From NCBI GenBank assembly GCA_027475525.1, contig JAMWFC010000046.1, positions 1,054,001 to 1,118,000 on the forward strand: a stretch of 64,000 bases of DNA, read 5' to 3'. Origin of the DNA: Macrolepiota albuminosa. Lineage: Eukaryota > Basidiomycota > Agaricomycetes > Agaricales > Agaricaceae. The translations under genes were made by a program, and so were the position numbers. Below are positions 30,361-42,427 of this stretch, piece after piece (the stretch's first letter is position 1; every line of letters begins with the position of its first letter). The notes under the pieces were generated by a model. The model saw nothing but the letters and a program-made list of their open reading frames with translations, made no database searches and had not been told where the DNA came from.

Positions 30361-30541
30361 TGTTAATTAATGTCTAATTGTAACAAGGTATAGGGCCCAT
30401 AACCTGTTATAATAGAGATGTAAGTAATAACTGTAGAGTAAATTAGTTGTAAGTATAAGTGGGGTTTAATAATAATGTAAGTAAGAACATACCTCAGATG
30501 TAACCAGCAATATGATAAACAACTGAGGTATGTGCCCAACA
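30361..30541 (-). repeat. Copia LTR (5' LTR in element orientation)
   Basis: On the minus strand the segment starts TGTTGGGCAC and ends TTAATTAACA (TG...CA), a typical copia LTR boundary, about 181 bp. The gag region follows directly. The partner LTR is not found on the left, where the repeat block starts at about 2385. Confidence 0.65.
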
Positions 30542-31573
30542 GAATAGCCAAGAAAATTGTGTATTAGTAATCAAGTAGGTAGAAGTAAAATAGGAAATAG
30601 TGACAACATATGCAGGAGGTCAAAACTCTCAACACTCCTCCTGAACTTGCTGTGTTGTCAATTTTGTTGGGTTAATATAATCAGACCATACTCATTTTAA
30701 TAATTAGTTTCCTCCAATCAAAATCAAGAGAGGTTTTGTGAACAGATCCCTCAACAGCACAGAAACAACTATACAGTACTTCAAACTTACTCTGAGATGA
30801 GTTGGAAAGGCTCCAGGAGCCCCCCCAGAGTGCTAGAGAGTGCTGAGAGAGTTGTCAAGACATCCAGAAGGTGCTGAGGTGTGCTGAAAAAGGAAAAATC
30901 AGCCCTATCCTACTCTCTTCCCATCTTGACATCATTATCTGACAAGTCAGCAGATCTTTGGACCCACTCTACTTGCCAGCAGGCCTTTATGCTATTGGCT
31001 GGCTTACTCATGCTAATTGTTGCTTACTCATTAGTGCTTAGTACATACCAGCCCTATTAGTCAATACATCATAGTTATAGTGTGTCCAATGTAGTATATA
31101 CTGTAAGTAGGACTGGTGGATAGAACATCCCCAGTCTTGGCAATAGCATCACTTCTGAGCCTACACTAGCATAACTGTAAGCTCCTCAGTGACAATGTTG
31201 CCCTCTGCTTTTGTCCTCTGGCTCTGCCTCTTGTTGGCAGCCTATCTTCTTGCCTGCCAGCTGCTTGCCACTGTGCCCACTTGACACTTGCTCCCCTTGA
31301 TGGTGGGCTTGAGTAGTTGAGGCATCTGCTTGGCTTTCCATGTCAGAGTGTCTCCTTACAAGGCATGTGTCACAGAGGGAATTGATAGAAGGAGAAAAAA
31401 AAACTGTACAGTTTGTTGAAATATGGATTGGAAGTGGAAGAGCAAATACCTCAGTCATTTATCCACTGACTGAGGTATGTTTTCTGTCTCTATTATTACT
31501 AGAACTATACTTACTAAAATACCAGTACTTGTCTAAAACATAGCCTCTAAAAGTTACTCTTACAAAACTAGTT
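30542..31573. other. Intergenic/repeat remnant, no gene
   Basis: No supported gene. The segment contains an inverted ACCTCAGTCA...TGACTGAGGT arm near 31450-31480 that resembles the ACCTCAG/CTGAGGT arms inside the copia LTR, suggesting further LTR debris. Short open frames lack recognisable domains. Confidence 0.5.
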
Positions 31574-33858
31574 TTACACTTTTGTAGCTATTTCTTGATT
31601 CTGATCTTCTTGGGAATTGCGTTTTACCACTCTGAGTACCTCCTCACTCCAATTAATCCTCAGCCAAAAGAAGATCAGGCCCACACTGTTTAATGTCAAC
31701 CCGATTGTCAACCCAATCCACAATCCAGAAAGACCAAAATTGCATTGAAATGCAAGCCATATTCCTGTTGGAATGCCTGCAAATGTCCTGAATAAAATTT
31801 ATCTAAAAATTGAGAAACATTTCTTACCAAGGATGAAATACCCGCTAGGTATATATGAAATCCCTTAGTCACTTCATAGTTCCTTTGAATGTCTTACCTA
31901 ATGTTCATCATCGCACCAATAAACTGAGCAGATTTCAGTCAGTACTTTTGGCTCTGAATGGAGATGTGCATATACCTGTTTCCCTCGGACTCGGAGAAGA
32001 CCAATGCCCATTTGTACAAGGGCAGTGGAAAATTGGTGTAATGCAATTATTGGAATAACCGATGAAACAAGGATGGAAACAGCTGGAAGCACTATGTTAA
32101 GCTTCTATTGAACTGTTCGAAATGAAAGATCACCTGGGTCATTACTATACAACTTTGGCAATGTATGTCGAGTCAGGAGGAGTCCAATACTATAATAGTT
32201 ATATATACTTCACTCCTAGAGCTTCTGAATTACCAAAGGATCCTGTACCTTGTGATTGTTGCAAATATCATTGCTGTTGTCATCCCTGCACTACTTGCAG
32301 CACTTGCACGAATCGCATTCTTCTCACCGAGTAAATTCCCTACGCTATGAGGAAGGACGTGAAAAAAGCTGCAGAGGACACATTTTCACTCACCGAATCG
32401 TGGCGGCACTCGCATTTGAGGAGAAAACTTGGAAAGTAATTCCAGATGACGATATCAAGATTGATTGGCAGGCAAGAGCGGTTGGACCCAAGCTTTGACA
32501 AGGAGCATCAAGAGAAGGTTCGGATGTGCAATCGGATGGAATTACTAGGATGTAGCCAATGCAACACATTCCCAGGCCCACCATACGGATGCCACCTGTG
32601 CTGGAGGCAAAAGATAGTTAAACATAGATGCGATTTAAATGGCCATTTGGCATACCAACACCGGAAAAACCAAGGTGCATAAGGATGCCCAGATGTTGGA
32701 AAATTTTTCTGGAAAAGGGATGCCAAGCAGTTGTAGGGACCAAATATCGGCCGTATATGAAGGACGCTAGTGAGATAAGGTAGTATGATGTTACAGTGGC
32801 TATAGGAGCGCCGATGAAGCCCAGCCGGATCGGTTTAGGACCCCAAACTAAGGTTTATTTGACAAGGAACCGCCAATACCGCTGATTATACTGACCTAGA
32901 ATATAGTTTACCAGACAATTGATCGGGGCCACGTACAGGATTATTTTTGGCTGAATAGACATCAATCCTAATGCGAAGAATTACTTGCAGAATTTTCTAG
33001 GGAAAAATTGAACACACGTTGAGATTGAAAGTAACGACTATATAATGGGTGTGACTGCGACTTGAAACCTGAAAGGAGCTGCGAAACACACCGACTTATG
33101 ATGTTGAACGCCAATGCTGTGACATAGACCAACAATCAAGTCAAATACAAATGTAGACCAGATATGGTGCAAACCGGGTAAACCTGGCGATAACCAGCGT
33201 AAGTATAATGCCGCAATGCGAGACACCTCTCGATCCTGTCGCAATGCCACAAATATCGCTTCGATGTTGTGCCAGATCAGAAATATCGGCTACGTGAGGC
33301 TCTGTCAGCATAAAAATTTCAATTTGGGTTGATAACACACAACAAGCGCACAAATCATGATAACGCCTGAACAACATCGTTAGGCGATTGATAAAGTATC
33401 AAAACGGTAAAAGTACCCATGCGCTGTGCCCATAGACCGACAAGCTGAGGTTGGGGAGATGTGAAAGCTGCTGGAAGGACAGTATCGAGTCCACTGGCGA
33501 GCCCCTGGAGCACACTAGTGCCAGTGACGTTTGCTGTCATTGTGCCGAGGCTGACGGCAGCGAGGGCAGTCGTTGACAAGTGACCTATTGAGATCAAGTT
33601 TACAGCAATCATACCATGTTCCAGCCACTGTGCCCTATTATATATATCCATAGAAATGATCAATGTCGACGACAAAAGAAGGAAGAAGTATAGGAACCCG
33701 AGTACAGGCCACACATATTGAGGAAGCATTCGTAGCTCTTCCCAAAACATCTCACGACTCGACGTCGACTCCGCCTTGAAGGTCAATCCATCGCTGTCGC
33801 ATTCTCCGAGAAGAGGGGTCGTTTCTTCAGAATATTGCTCGTCTTGAAATAACGGCAT
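31574..33858 (-). CDS. MATE family multidrug/toxin extrusion transporter (copy 1)
   Basis: A multi-exon membrane transporter of the eukaryotic MATE family, expected to export organic cations or metabolites by cation antiport. Exon 1 encodes a hydrophilic N-terminus ending in the fungal ETTPLLGE motif. It is followed by GHLSTTALAAVSLGTMTANVTG and GLASGLDTVLPAAFTSPQPQLVGLWAQR, the hallmark first-repeat segment. Later exons give IAALYLRWLSPGLPG, PKIILYVAPINCLVNY, GPKPIRLGFIGAPIATVTS, SLGPTALACQSILISSSG, a GNLLGEKNA block, IGLLRVRGKQ and the final GIPTGIWLAFQ...GLWIGL helix pair, stopping at 31574. No clear disruption is seen, though the exon junctions around 32360-32700 are uncertain. It is related to the gene at 59237-61558. 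Confidence 0.8.
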
Positions 33859-36094
33859 TTGAAGGAAAAGATGGGAATGGGTTTTTAAAGAGGTGCTATC
33901 AGGTTCTTATGTAGGACAAGAGAAGAATGTAAGCCTGAAGTAACAGACCCACAAGAGTATCGATATTCAAAGAACAGCCGATTCTTATAACAAGTCGTCA
34001 ATGCCGTATCTGCCGAAGGACATCCAGAAAAAGCAATGAAAGTACCAATGTACTGGATGGCATAATGTCGTCAGGGAAGCAGAGCAGAGGAAAGCAGCGA
34101 GAGATGGACACGCTGAATAGATGCGGTATGTGTTGCGCTTTGACAGACTTTTCAGGAGCATCACAAGCTATAGAGGGGATGTAGTACATCCATGACCCTG
34201 GTTGACCCAGAAACGCAAGTACTTCATTATAGAGACAACCATTACGGTCGCCCCCTCGAGTCATCAGTAATTTTCCGGGGGGAAATGAGAGATCTATAAA
34301 CGGTTTGCATGCTATGGGCTTTGTGCCGTTCGTAGATCTAGGTAGATATATCTCGATGGCGTTAACAAATTTATCCAGAGAAGCGATATGATGTGACATG
34401 AAGGGGTATGGGGTGTCTCCGAGTCGTTTAAGCATGATAGCACCTTGAATAAAATCACTTGAGTATTTCGGCCGTCGGACCGTCTCGTCGCGATCACTCG
34501 GAGCTCTTCACAAATATGGTATTCTAGCACGTTCAGTACATACATGACTTTGACTCGCTACGTCGGGCTGGGCTCGCCACAATCAAGATACAGATAGATG
34601 TTGAGATATTACTCGGTCGCTTTCGTGGTTTTGAACGCAATGACACTCTTGCATATGTGAATGACCTAGCTGTTGGTATGCCGGAATCAATTTTCTTGTT
34701 AGACTTTCTCATCTGTTTGCTTGACTTTATTTCTGTTGTCTATTAGTACATTACGTATTTGATATCAACTTGTAAGGAGTCTAAGTATCTAGTTTGACTG
34801 GGACAGCCAAAATTCTAGTCAGACTCTGGGGCCTCTTTCCCCGCCTGTTTGTAAATCTAGGCTTTCAAATTCCAAGAGCGCTTGAGAAATGGAATTCGAA
34901 TCGAAGATAACACCCTGCTTGGTTTGAGCATCCTCGCCTGCGAGTCTGCGAGCATGATCCACATTTTTAATCACCTCGCGACAAGCACTATGTGGCTTTC
35001 TGTTAAAATCACAATCTATGTTGGAATAAATGTTTTCGTCTCTGCTGATCCTTTTCTTAATAAGCCTGGTTCAGTATCTCGAAGCGAGCACTCCATATCC
35101 CAGTTTTGCTGCCTATCCAGGTCACACTGTAGAAATGGTACGCTTATTCTATACATATACTGGGATGATTTATGACATGAAAATTAAGGAACAGCTATTA
35201 CCAGCAATACGACAACAGAACGATTATTTATTGGACAAAAGAAGCCAAGTATCCGCGATAACAAGACCATAAGCAATTTCTCTTGTTGACTGGAATGTGA
35301 TACTTACTACTTGTGAAGGTCCACAGTGTAAGTGTAAGCAATCCAACTAACAAACCGGGTAGCAATGATAATGGTGATTATGGAATCTTACCGAAGAAAA
35401 AACATGACCTGAACATCACCGCATGCAACGCGAAGCCATCAAAATAAAGTAAAGGGAAAGTGTAAGTGTAGGGGAGGTACAGCCCGCCTTCTGACTAACA
35501 AGGACTGGTAACCACAAAGGTAAAAGCCTTCCCTGCACATCTCGCGTGGAACAAGGACATACGAATGATCAAAGGACTGAGCGGAAACACCTATCCTCTC
35601 TACACAACCGGTCGGTACTGAATCCAGGTAGAAGCAGTATAAACCATATCTTTCGAGACTTGGTCTTGGTGTCGGTGTTAGACGAAAGGCCGGCTGCTAA
35701 TGGGAAATCGTGACGTGCTTGGCTCGACAAAGTTCCGTTGTACGGATTTTAATAGAGAAACAAACTTTCTATGTGGAAATTTTGCATGTTGAATTGAATT
35801 GCTAGAGACCTAACATGCTCTGGGTTACGTGTACTTAATTGCGGATTGAGTGTAAAGATGAGGAGATCCGGATAACAAAGTTGGTTGATCACACGACCTA
35901 GTACGCGTCAAAGTGACCAAAGAAAGTACAACCAAGTTAGGCGATGAACTCAAATAAAGGGCATGTACGACTACTTACTGCATTCAAGCCAAGATATCCT
36001 GAATTGGAGAAGTAAAAATTGAAACAGTACACTCACAAAAACGTACATCGTATCGTCCGGGTATAAGATGTGCAACGAGCACCTCGTCCAGTGT
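33859..36094. other. Long gap with weak orphan frames
   Basis: No gene can be supported. On the minus strand a 145-aa frame (33998-34435, MLKRLGDTPYPF...) could extend through an overlapping frame at 34312-34545. It has mixed composition and no domain I know. On the plus strand 35030-35272 shows a hydrophobic start but nothing further. The gap may hold a decayed gene and promoters. Confidence 0.4.
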
Positions 36095-36879
36095 TCATAT
36101 ACCCAACGCCTTATGTCGCTTTTCGAACCTGTTCGCTTCACTTTCTGCCTTCTCTATGGTCTTTATTAATTTCTCCTCCCTCATCTGAAGGCGTTGCTCC
36201 ATTCCAAGGACCAGCATGCGGACCTGCTCCACACGCGCAGACATATCTCCGTTTTCTGCGCTGCTTGCAGCCGCCGGTGTTTGATGTCGTACCATAGAGG
36301 GGCTTGACGAAGCTGGCGTGCTGTGTGTAATAGGGGCGATATCGAGTGTCAACTAGCGGAAAGACCTCCTTATCAGAGAAACATTGAATCATTCTAGCAA
36401 CGAACCTGCCAATTCTCTCCCGCAAGCCGCGCCAGTGCCTGTTCGAGCATCTTCTCGCGTTTCCGGACCCTTCATCATACAAAATGATTGACGATAACTC
36501 AAGGAATAGGTAACACACCTGTCAAGCTCGGCCATGCATCGTTCATTCTCTCGTTGTGTTCCTTGCAACAACAGATCAAGGTTCTTGTATTCCTTTTCTA
36601 GCTGTTGAACAGACTCCAAAGGTGGCCGCTGTGCGAGTTGCGCCTGCAGAACCTGTATCTGCGTTTGAAGCTGTCCTTCTACATTAGCTACTTACAAAAT
36701 AACAAACCGGGCAAGAAGAGAACGACGCACACCTTGTCGTTCTCGCGGTCTTTGTCAAGCACTTGTCGGCGGAGAACATCCTCATTTGTCTCATCGGCCT
36801 CACGAAGCATTCCCAAGTCATCGGCACCGAGCGCCAGAGATGGACGGGGGTAGTTGCGTACACTTTGTGCTCGCCTCAT
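36095..36879 (-). CDS. Small coiled-coil protein, four exons
   Basis: Exon 1 starts MRRAQSVRNYPRPSLALGAD and ends NDK. Joining to exon 2 at GTTCTGCAG gives VLQAQLAQRPPLESVQQLEK, then a long heptad-rich segment (EYKNLDLLLQGTQRENERCM). Exon 3 (VRKREKMLEQALARLAGENW) and exon 4, with a Ser/Ala/Pro spacer followed by EQVRMLVLGMEQRLQMREEK, finish at 36095. All junctions use GT-AG. The predicted product is about 190 aa, cytosolic, mostly coiled coil. I do not recognise the family; a scaffold or cytoskeleton-associated role would be a guess. The start lies only about 40 bp from the MITE-like element at 36921. Confidence 0.65.
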
Positions 36880-37793
36880 GTTGACAAGATGGTCAGTGAA
36901 TTAGTGACCTTTTGGGAAGGAACAGGTCATGTGACTTATAAACGAGTGTGTTTCTCCAGAAAAGGTATGAAGCTTAAGTATAGAAGTATTAAAATATGTA
37001 ATACTTATTTGTTTCTCCAGAACTACTTAAGCTTCTTGAAGTGGGTATACACTTCAGTAGATAGCAGAGAATTCTCATTAAAAACATGACATGCGATTCT
37101 AAGTCACATGACCTGTTTCTGAGGGTAGAATTTACCCGAAGTGTATATAGCCCGCAACTGACTGTTGTCCCTCCCATTGCTGTAGATTATCCACATACGT
37201 CTCACCGTTTTCTGCACGACGAACTTATTATTCATAACAATCATCAACATTCCTGTGCTTCATTTGATTGGAAAGATGACAGATTTCCCTCTCCATTTGA
37301 AGGTCGCTGACAGTTCTAAGCATGGCGTTTGTTCATCATGATGAAGTCCTATCTTCACCCCGTTGAATCTCACATCCCGTCACACATATCTCATACACAT
37401 AAGGAATCCAGGGGCTCTATATCAATTCGGCTTTGCAAGGAGGACAATGCCCAAGTGGACGACCGTGAAAATTCGTGGAGGTGATTATCTGTGACCAACT
37501 GACTGAGAGTATTATCGTCATTAAACCTGTAAAATCCTACGAAATTCTCTACTGCAGAAGTTCAACCAGCTTGTTCATCAAGACCGTATACTAGGAAGAA
37601 TGCATGACAGACATTTCGTATAGTCATGGATGCAATCATATTCTGCTCACTGAAGATTTGTTAGCATCGAACAGAGATGCTGCTACACGTTTGCTTGACT
37701 GTTAGACAACCGTTTGATACTGATGCTCCATGTCGACGGTCCAATGGATAAATTAGCCCATCCTCACGTTGAATCCTCCTCAGACTTCCCAAC
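36880..37793. other. Divergent promoter region containing a MITE-like element
   Basis: This region lies between two divergent genes (coiled-coil minus, protease plus). Apart from the inverted-repeat element at 36921-37117 I see no gene. It must contain both promoters. Confidence 0.5.
36921..37117. mobile_element. MITE-like element with 18-bp perfect terminal inverted repeats
   Basis: AACAGGTCATGTGACTTA (36921-36938) is mirrored by TAAGTCACATGACCTGTT (37100-37117). The 197-bp interior is AT-rich, contains two GTTTCTCCAGAA copies and encodes nothing. No obvious target duplication flanks it. It sits in the promoter interval of the coiled-coil gene. Confidence 0.65.
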
Positions 37794-39627
37794 ATGCTAG
37801 CCTCTTACTCTCTTCTCTCTTTTCTCCTACTCTCGTTTTCTCTGCCAGTGAATTCGGCCGTGGTCGGTCGTGACTCTCCAGTCAGCTTCCCCCTTAAGAA
37901 ACGTCTCAACCCCGACCTCAAACTTGGTTCTCTCAAAAACCTCGCTGCTCGTGACGCTGCCCGGGCCAAACACTTGCGCAGCCACGGTCAAACGTTGATT
38001 GAAAAAATTGGCGGAGTGGTTGGCGACGTTTTACATTTGATCAGGGACGAAGCTCACAACGAAGGAGCCACAAATACCGCCGTATTTTATACCACGTCTA
38101 TCGGAGTCGGCACTCCCCCGACAACCTGTAGGTTGAATTGGGACCATGTCGATGAATTACTGATCGCTAACTCGACTTGCAAGATGAAGTGCTCATTGAT
38201 ACGGGAAGGTCAGCTTTTTGTTCAGTCATTATTACTGTCCAAGAGAGACTGAGTCCTTGGCTAGTTCAAACACCTGGATTGGCGCTCAACCTATTACCAA
38301 TCCCTATAAAGTCACTAATTCGAGTATCAAAACGTCAAATACAGTTGTAAGCAAGATACATATTGTCCTGTATGCAAGTTTACTCAAACCTTGCCAATCA
38401 GAGCGTCGAATACGGTTCTGGTTCCTTCTCAGGTGGGTTATTCATTACATCTAAAAATGGAGAAGCTCTGCTCAGCAACTCTGATAAATAAGGGTATGAA
38501 TATTTGGACACAGTGACGCTTGGCAGTGGTCTAGTCCTTGCCAATCAGTCGATCGGTGTCGCCAATACTGTAAGTTGTCACCTTGTTTATCATCTCGGTA
38601 GCTTAGATACCTTGATCGCCTTTTTTAGTCACAAGGGCTAAATATCGACGGTATTCTTGGGTCAGACATACTCTACATCATCTTGGATTTTACTCATCTT
38701 TTGCGATGAAATGTAGTCTCGGCCCTAGCGACCTCACGCTGGGGACTCTTAATCCGCAGCGAAATACGACTATCCCTACGGTGACAGATACCGCATTTAA
38801 GCAGGGACTCGCTGGAGTAAATGAAGTCGGCGTCTACTTTGAACCATTTTCCCAAGGCGCAGGGCAGCTTACTTATGGTGATTATCATAATATTTATAGG
38901 TTTATTCCATACATGCTGACGTTAACTCAGGCGGCGTCGACACTTCCAAGTTCAACGGTACACTGACTTTTGCGTGAGTCATCAATTTGAAATCCCATCA
39001 GTGTATGTTGAACAAAGTATAGACCTATAACATCTACCAAACCCGCAAACGCGTATTGGGGAATAGATCAAAACATTCTATATAACGGTACATCGTTACT
39101 CTCCTCAGCTGGAATTGTCGACACAGGTACTATCTCTTTCAGTTCCGTTGTTTTGAAACATTGAAGATTTGGAAACTTCCAAACAGGCACCACTTTGACA
39201 CTCATTGCCACCGACGCTTTCGAAAAGTATCGCGCTGCAGTTGGCGCAGTCTTGGATCAAGACACTGGAATGCTTCGCATCAACATTACTCAATTTGACC
39301 GACTCCAGAACCTCGTTTTCAAAATTGCAGGAGTAAGGCGAACCTGATTTGACCCATGAATTTCTGGCTGATCCAATCTTTGTCTTTTAGGCCAGTTTTG
39401 AGCTTACACCCAATGCACAGTTATGGCCTCGTTCCTTGAACACAGCTATCGGAGGAAGCGATGAGTATCTGTATCTGATTGTTGCAGACATTGGTATTCC
39501 CAGCGGCTCCGGTTTGGATTTCATCAATGGTTACACATTCCTGGAGCGCTTCTATACTTCATTCGATACCGCGAAGAGGCAAGTGGGCTTCGCCCCCACA
39601 CCTTTCACAAACTCAACCACAAACTGA
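37794..39627 (+). CDS. Secreted pepsin-like aspartic protease (A1 family, polyporopepsin type)
   Basis: A signal peptide (MLASYSLLSFLLLSFSLPVN) and a basic propeptide precede the mature enzyme. Both catalytic motifs are recovered across introns: VLIDTGSSNTWIGA in the N-lobe and GIVDTGTTLTL in the C-lobe, each with its codons split or bordered by an intron. Other landmarks are YGSGSFSG, GLNIDGILG (exon junction near 38660), GPSDLTLGTL, the Y-W-G strand (NAYWGIDQNILYNG) and the closing FINGYTFLERFYTSFDTAKRQVGFAP. Length and residue order match fungal secreted aspartic proteases. It should be exported and process extracellular protein at acid pH. No damage is visible in the parts I could join; two internal exon junctions (38340-38500) are approximate. 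Confidence 0.88.
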
Positions 39628-39968
39628 TCTTTGTTGGGAACTTTGGACACTTACGGATGTTGCGTCAATATCTCAGTCTGCACAATATACCCTCAGTTAC
39701 CGTAGCCTACAATGCAGTTGCCAAATTCGGACAAATACTCCCATAAAAGTATTGAATTTTTATCAATCAGTGACATTCTAGGACTTATTCTTTATGTGCT
39801 TGTAAGCCGAATGAAGAATTGAGCAATGCATTGGCTTTTAACTTGAACCTTGAACGTTGGAAAACGTTGAAGTTCAAGTAAAGAAGAGAAACCGCTTGAT
39901 CACAATTCGGTCATCAATGCATCAAAATTCAACAGTGGCAAACTTAAGAAATCTTTCCTACCTCATCC
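39628..39968. other. Short intergenic region
   Basis: Nothing gene-like is visible. It holds the 3' end of the protease gene and the promoter of the next gene, both on the plus strand. Confidence 0.5.
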
Positions 39969-40738
39969 ATGTTATTGGCTCGCTGGGCAGCTCCCCGTTC
40001 ATTCTCACATCTGCGATGGAATTCGATGTCTACTTCCAAAAGGCCATTCTCTTTTGTTCCTCCACCATCATATCTGGGTCAAAGTCGTTCATCAATGTGG
40101 TTAACGAGAATTTGGTATCGAAAGGATGGAACACCTCGATCGAAGATTAAAGGCCTCGTGATAGGTCTGTTACCTCCCCGGATATTGTTTGCATTACTTA
40201 AAGATAGGTACTTGTAAATGCAGGTTCTGTCTCCGTGCTGTTTGTCGGAGTATTGTTTGCGGCAGGAGAGGTAGTTGAGGAATTGGAAAACGACCACGCC
40301 ATGCTCTGCAAGCTAGTGCACATCCAACGCATGGATACCGAGTTCTCCTCCTTGGATCTAAACGATTTCATTGCCGTAACCGATTACTTCTACTCGGTAA
40401 TCTCCTGTAGCGAAGATGAGGTTATGACAGAGGCATTGAACCACATGATAATTGTTACAAGCGCTCTGACTGGAGAGAAACGGGAAGAATGTCATGCGGT
40501 TTTAAGGGAGGCAGTCGAAAAGGTGCATCGCATTTTGATCAATAGCAAAGGACAGAATCCGTTGATAACGGCATTCGAAGTGGTTGATTGTTTGACTCAA
40601 GCATTTCGGTCGGCAGCGGACATCGTCGTCCTATTTCACGACAATGAACATGTGAGAATGATAAAGACGCGCGTTGAAGGTATGACGTCCAAGGACATCG
40701 CACCGAAAGGCGGAGAAGAGTATGAGGTCGTGGGGTAG
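39969..40738 (+). CDS. Predicted mitochondrial single-pass membrane protein, unknown family
   Basis: Two exons (39969-40164 and 40224-40738) join in frame to about 236 aa. The N-terminus is Arg/Ser-rich without acidic residues (MLLARWAAPRSFSHLRW), like a mitochondrial targeting sequence. FVPPPSYLGQSRSSMW, a basic loop (WYRKDGTPRSKIKG) and one transmembrane helix (LVIGSVSVLFVGVLFAAGEV) follow, then a helical domain with LVHIQRMDTEFSSLDLNDF and a GEKREECHAVLREAVEKVHR block. I recall similar hypothetical proteins in mushrooms but no assigned function. A diverged partial copy of its second exon lies 1.7 kb downstream. Confidence 0.7.
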
Positions 40739-41192
40739 ACGGTAAGTTGAATTGTTCCATCGTCATCCTATTCTCACAACCTCTTGAACTGCAGCTTTTA
40801 CAAAGTGCCGTGGCAATTTACATTGCATCTGTCTCGCGCCAAACTCCGTGTTGTAAGAAGGCGGTCGTCATTGACAGAATCTTGATGATCCCCTTGAGGA
40901 GCCCAGGCGATGATTGATTTTCTGGGAAATTATCGACGATATGATCCTTAACAGAATGGTTCATTCTTCAGTTGGGAGCATGGGCGGTTAAGCGGTTTCT
41001 GGTTGCACGGAGAGCAGTATTCCTGCACGTCGGGTATGCATAGCCTCCAGGAGCATTTTTTCAACAATTAACTACAACAATTCCGGGTTATCTGGGAAGC
41101 TTCGAGCTATAGTCTGTCTGTCTTAGTTCTTTCGAAAACTTCACAATGTTGTCACGACTTCCTCGACTTCAAGATTGAAAAAGATAGTTAAT
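40739..41192. other. Downstream region of duplicated segment, copy 1
   Basis: No gene is assigned. This stretch is alignable to 42428-42837 (for example TTGAATTGTTCCATC and GGGCGGTTAAGCGGTTTC in both), so it belongs to the tandem duplication linking the upstream gene to the tRNA. Confidence 0.6.
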
Positions 41193-41274
41193 ACACCGAA
41201 GGGGAATCGAACCCCTGCCGCTTGCTACCGTGGACAATGGAAGGCAAGCATGATAACCACTTCACCATCGGTGT
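41193..41274 (-). tRNA. tRNA-Gly (UCC) with 11-nt intron, copy 1
   Basis: The minus strand folds into a full cloverleaf: acceptor ACACCGA/TCGGTGT, anticodon stem CTTGC/GCAAG with loop CTTCCA-A (anticodon TCC), and T-arm AGGGG/CCCCT with loop TTCGATT. An 11-nt intron (TTGTCCACGGT) sits after position 37, the canonical place. B box GGTTCGATTCC is intact. A T-run (CTTTTT) about 10 nt downstream can serve as pol III terminator. Confidence 0.93.
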
Positions 41275-41949
41275 GTAACAAAGAAGATGCAAACATAAAA
41301 TATGCAAACATGTGATACGAGTGTTTAGCATCCTCAGCTCTAACAAGGACATGGTCTCATTATAAAATCTCACAGCTAAGTTGCTTGAAAATGCAAAAGA
41401 GCAATTTGATGCTAAGTCAGGACCATGGGAATGGTTATCATTCCATTTAACCCTCCGTTAAAACTCACAGGGTACGGCTATGTCTGGTGGGTTACAATGA
41501 CAAATCAAAAATATACGGACAGCTCAATTGGGTATTTTAAAGGGATTTGATGAAGGTTGACAAGATATCAGTGAATAAGTGGCTAACTTTGTGTTCGACA
41601 AGAAAATTGAGTAACCTAATATAAGACATAAATGTAGAGCACCTTTCAGCCTTAATTAATCTTAATTATTAGAAGTATGAACTTATTTGTATGTACAGTC
41701 AATCTAATCCAATCGTAAGTATTATGTCCGTTTGTATAAGTTCTGCGTACTCGTCCTCAGTCTCTGTACAATCGACTGAGAACGTTTTATGGGGCTGAGT
41801 ATCTCTCCTCCATTGTCCAAAGTCCATACCATTGTCCAAATTTATCAGAGACACGTTTGTTTGGCCCGGGCCCAAAGCCACTCACGGCACGATGTACACG
41901 TGTACTGGCCACTTGTCGGATCCTAATATTTATTGTTTACTCAAAGACA
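41275..41949. other. Spacer between duplicated segments
   Basis: No gene is supported. The spacer is AT-rich; a 60-aa minus-strand frame at 41699-41881 has no recognisable features. Confidence 0.5.
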
Positions 41950-42427
41950 AAGGGACCTTGTAAATACAGGCTCTGTCACCGTACTGTTCATCATAGCAGC
42001 ACGAGAGATCTATGAGGAGTTGACAATCACCAAGGAATTGATAATCGGCTTTAATTGTCTCCGCAGGCTAGTGCACTTCCATCGCATGGATGCCGAGTAC
42101 TCCTCGTTGGATCTAAATGACTTCAATGCCGTAACCGTTTACTTCTTATCGACCTACGCTTATAACGAAGATCAAAAAAACATCCTGAACGTCACGAAGG
42201 TTATTACAGCTCTGACCGGAGAAAGACGGGAAGAATGCCATGCGGTTTTAAGGAAAGCAGTCGAAAAGCTGCATCGCATTTTGATTAATAGCAAAGGACA
42301 GCATCCATTGAGCACGACATGCCAATGTTTGCACAAAGAATTTTACCCCGTCCTCCCGATTTTAAAAAAGATTGTGGAGTCCAATCATCGTGCACCGAAA
42401 AGCGACGAGTACGGGGTCATAGGGTAG
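41950..42427 (+). pseudogene. Partial tandem copy of the 39969-40738 gene (exon 2 only)
   Basis: Homology begins within the intron of the parent gene: CTTGTAAATACAG at 41957-41969 matches the parental acceptor CTTGTAAATGCAG, and the exon then reads GSVTVLF like GSVSVLF. Conserved blocks are RLVHFHRMDAEYSSLDLNDF and GERREECHAVLRKAVEKLHR. The targeting exon is missing. An in-frame ATG at 41933 upstream of the acceptor gives a 164-aa frame, but it would lack the targeting sequence. The frame has stayed open despite marked divergence, so expression is not excluded. Confidence 0.7.

Larger units (their letters stand above)
26985..30541 (-). mobile_element. Ty1/copia retrotransposon, 5' half (gag, protease, integrase), decayed
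   Basis: Reading leftward on the minus strand there is an LTR (30541-30361), a degraded gag region, a gag C-terminus, a protease-like segment, a GAG-pre-integrase and integrase region, and the start of the RT linker. The element is disrupted by the chromovirus at 26984 and continues at 3015. Many stops and frameshifts are present and CpG is scarce, so it is an old copy. The order LTR-gag-PR-IN-RT identifies the copia superfamily, because gypsy elements place IN after RT. Confidence 0.85.

Noticed and set aside
36138..36518. 126-aa minus-strand frame
   Set aside because: It lies out of frame over exons 3-4 and introns of the coiled-coil gene.
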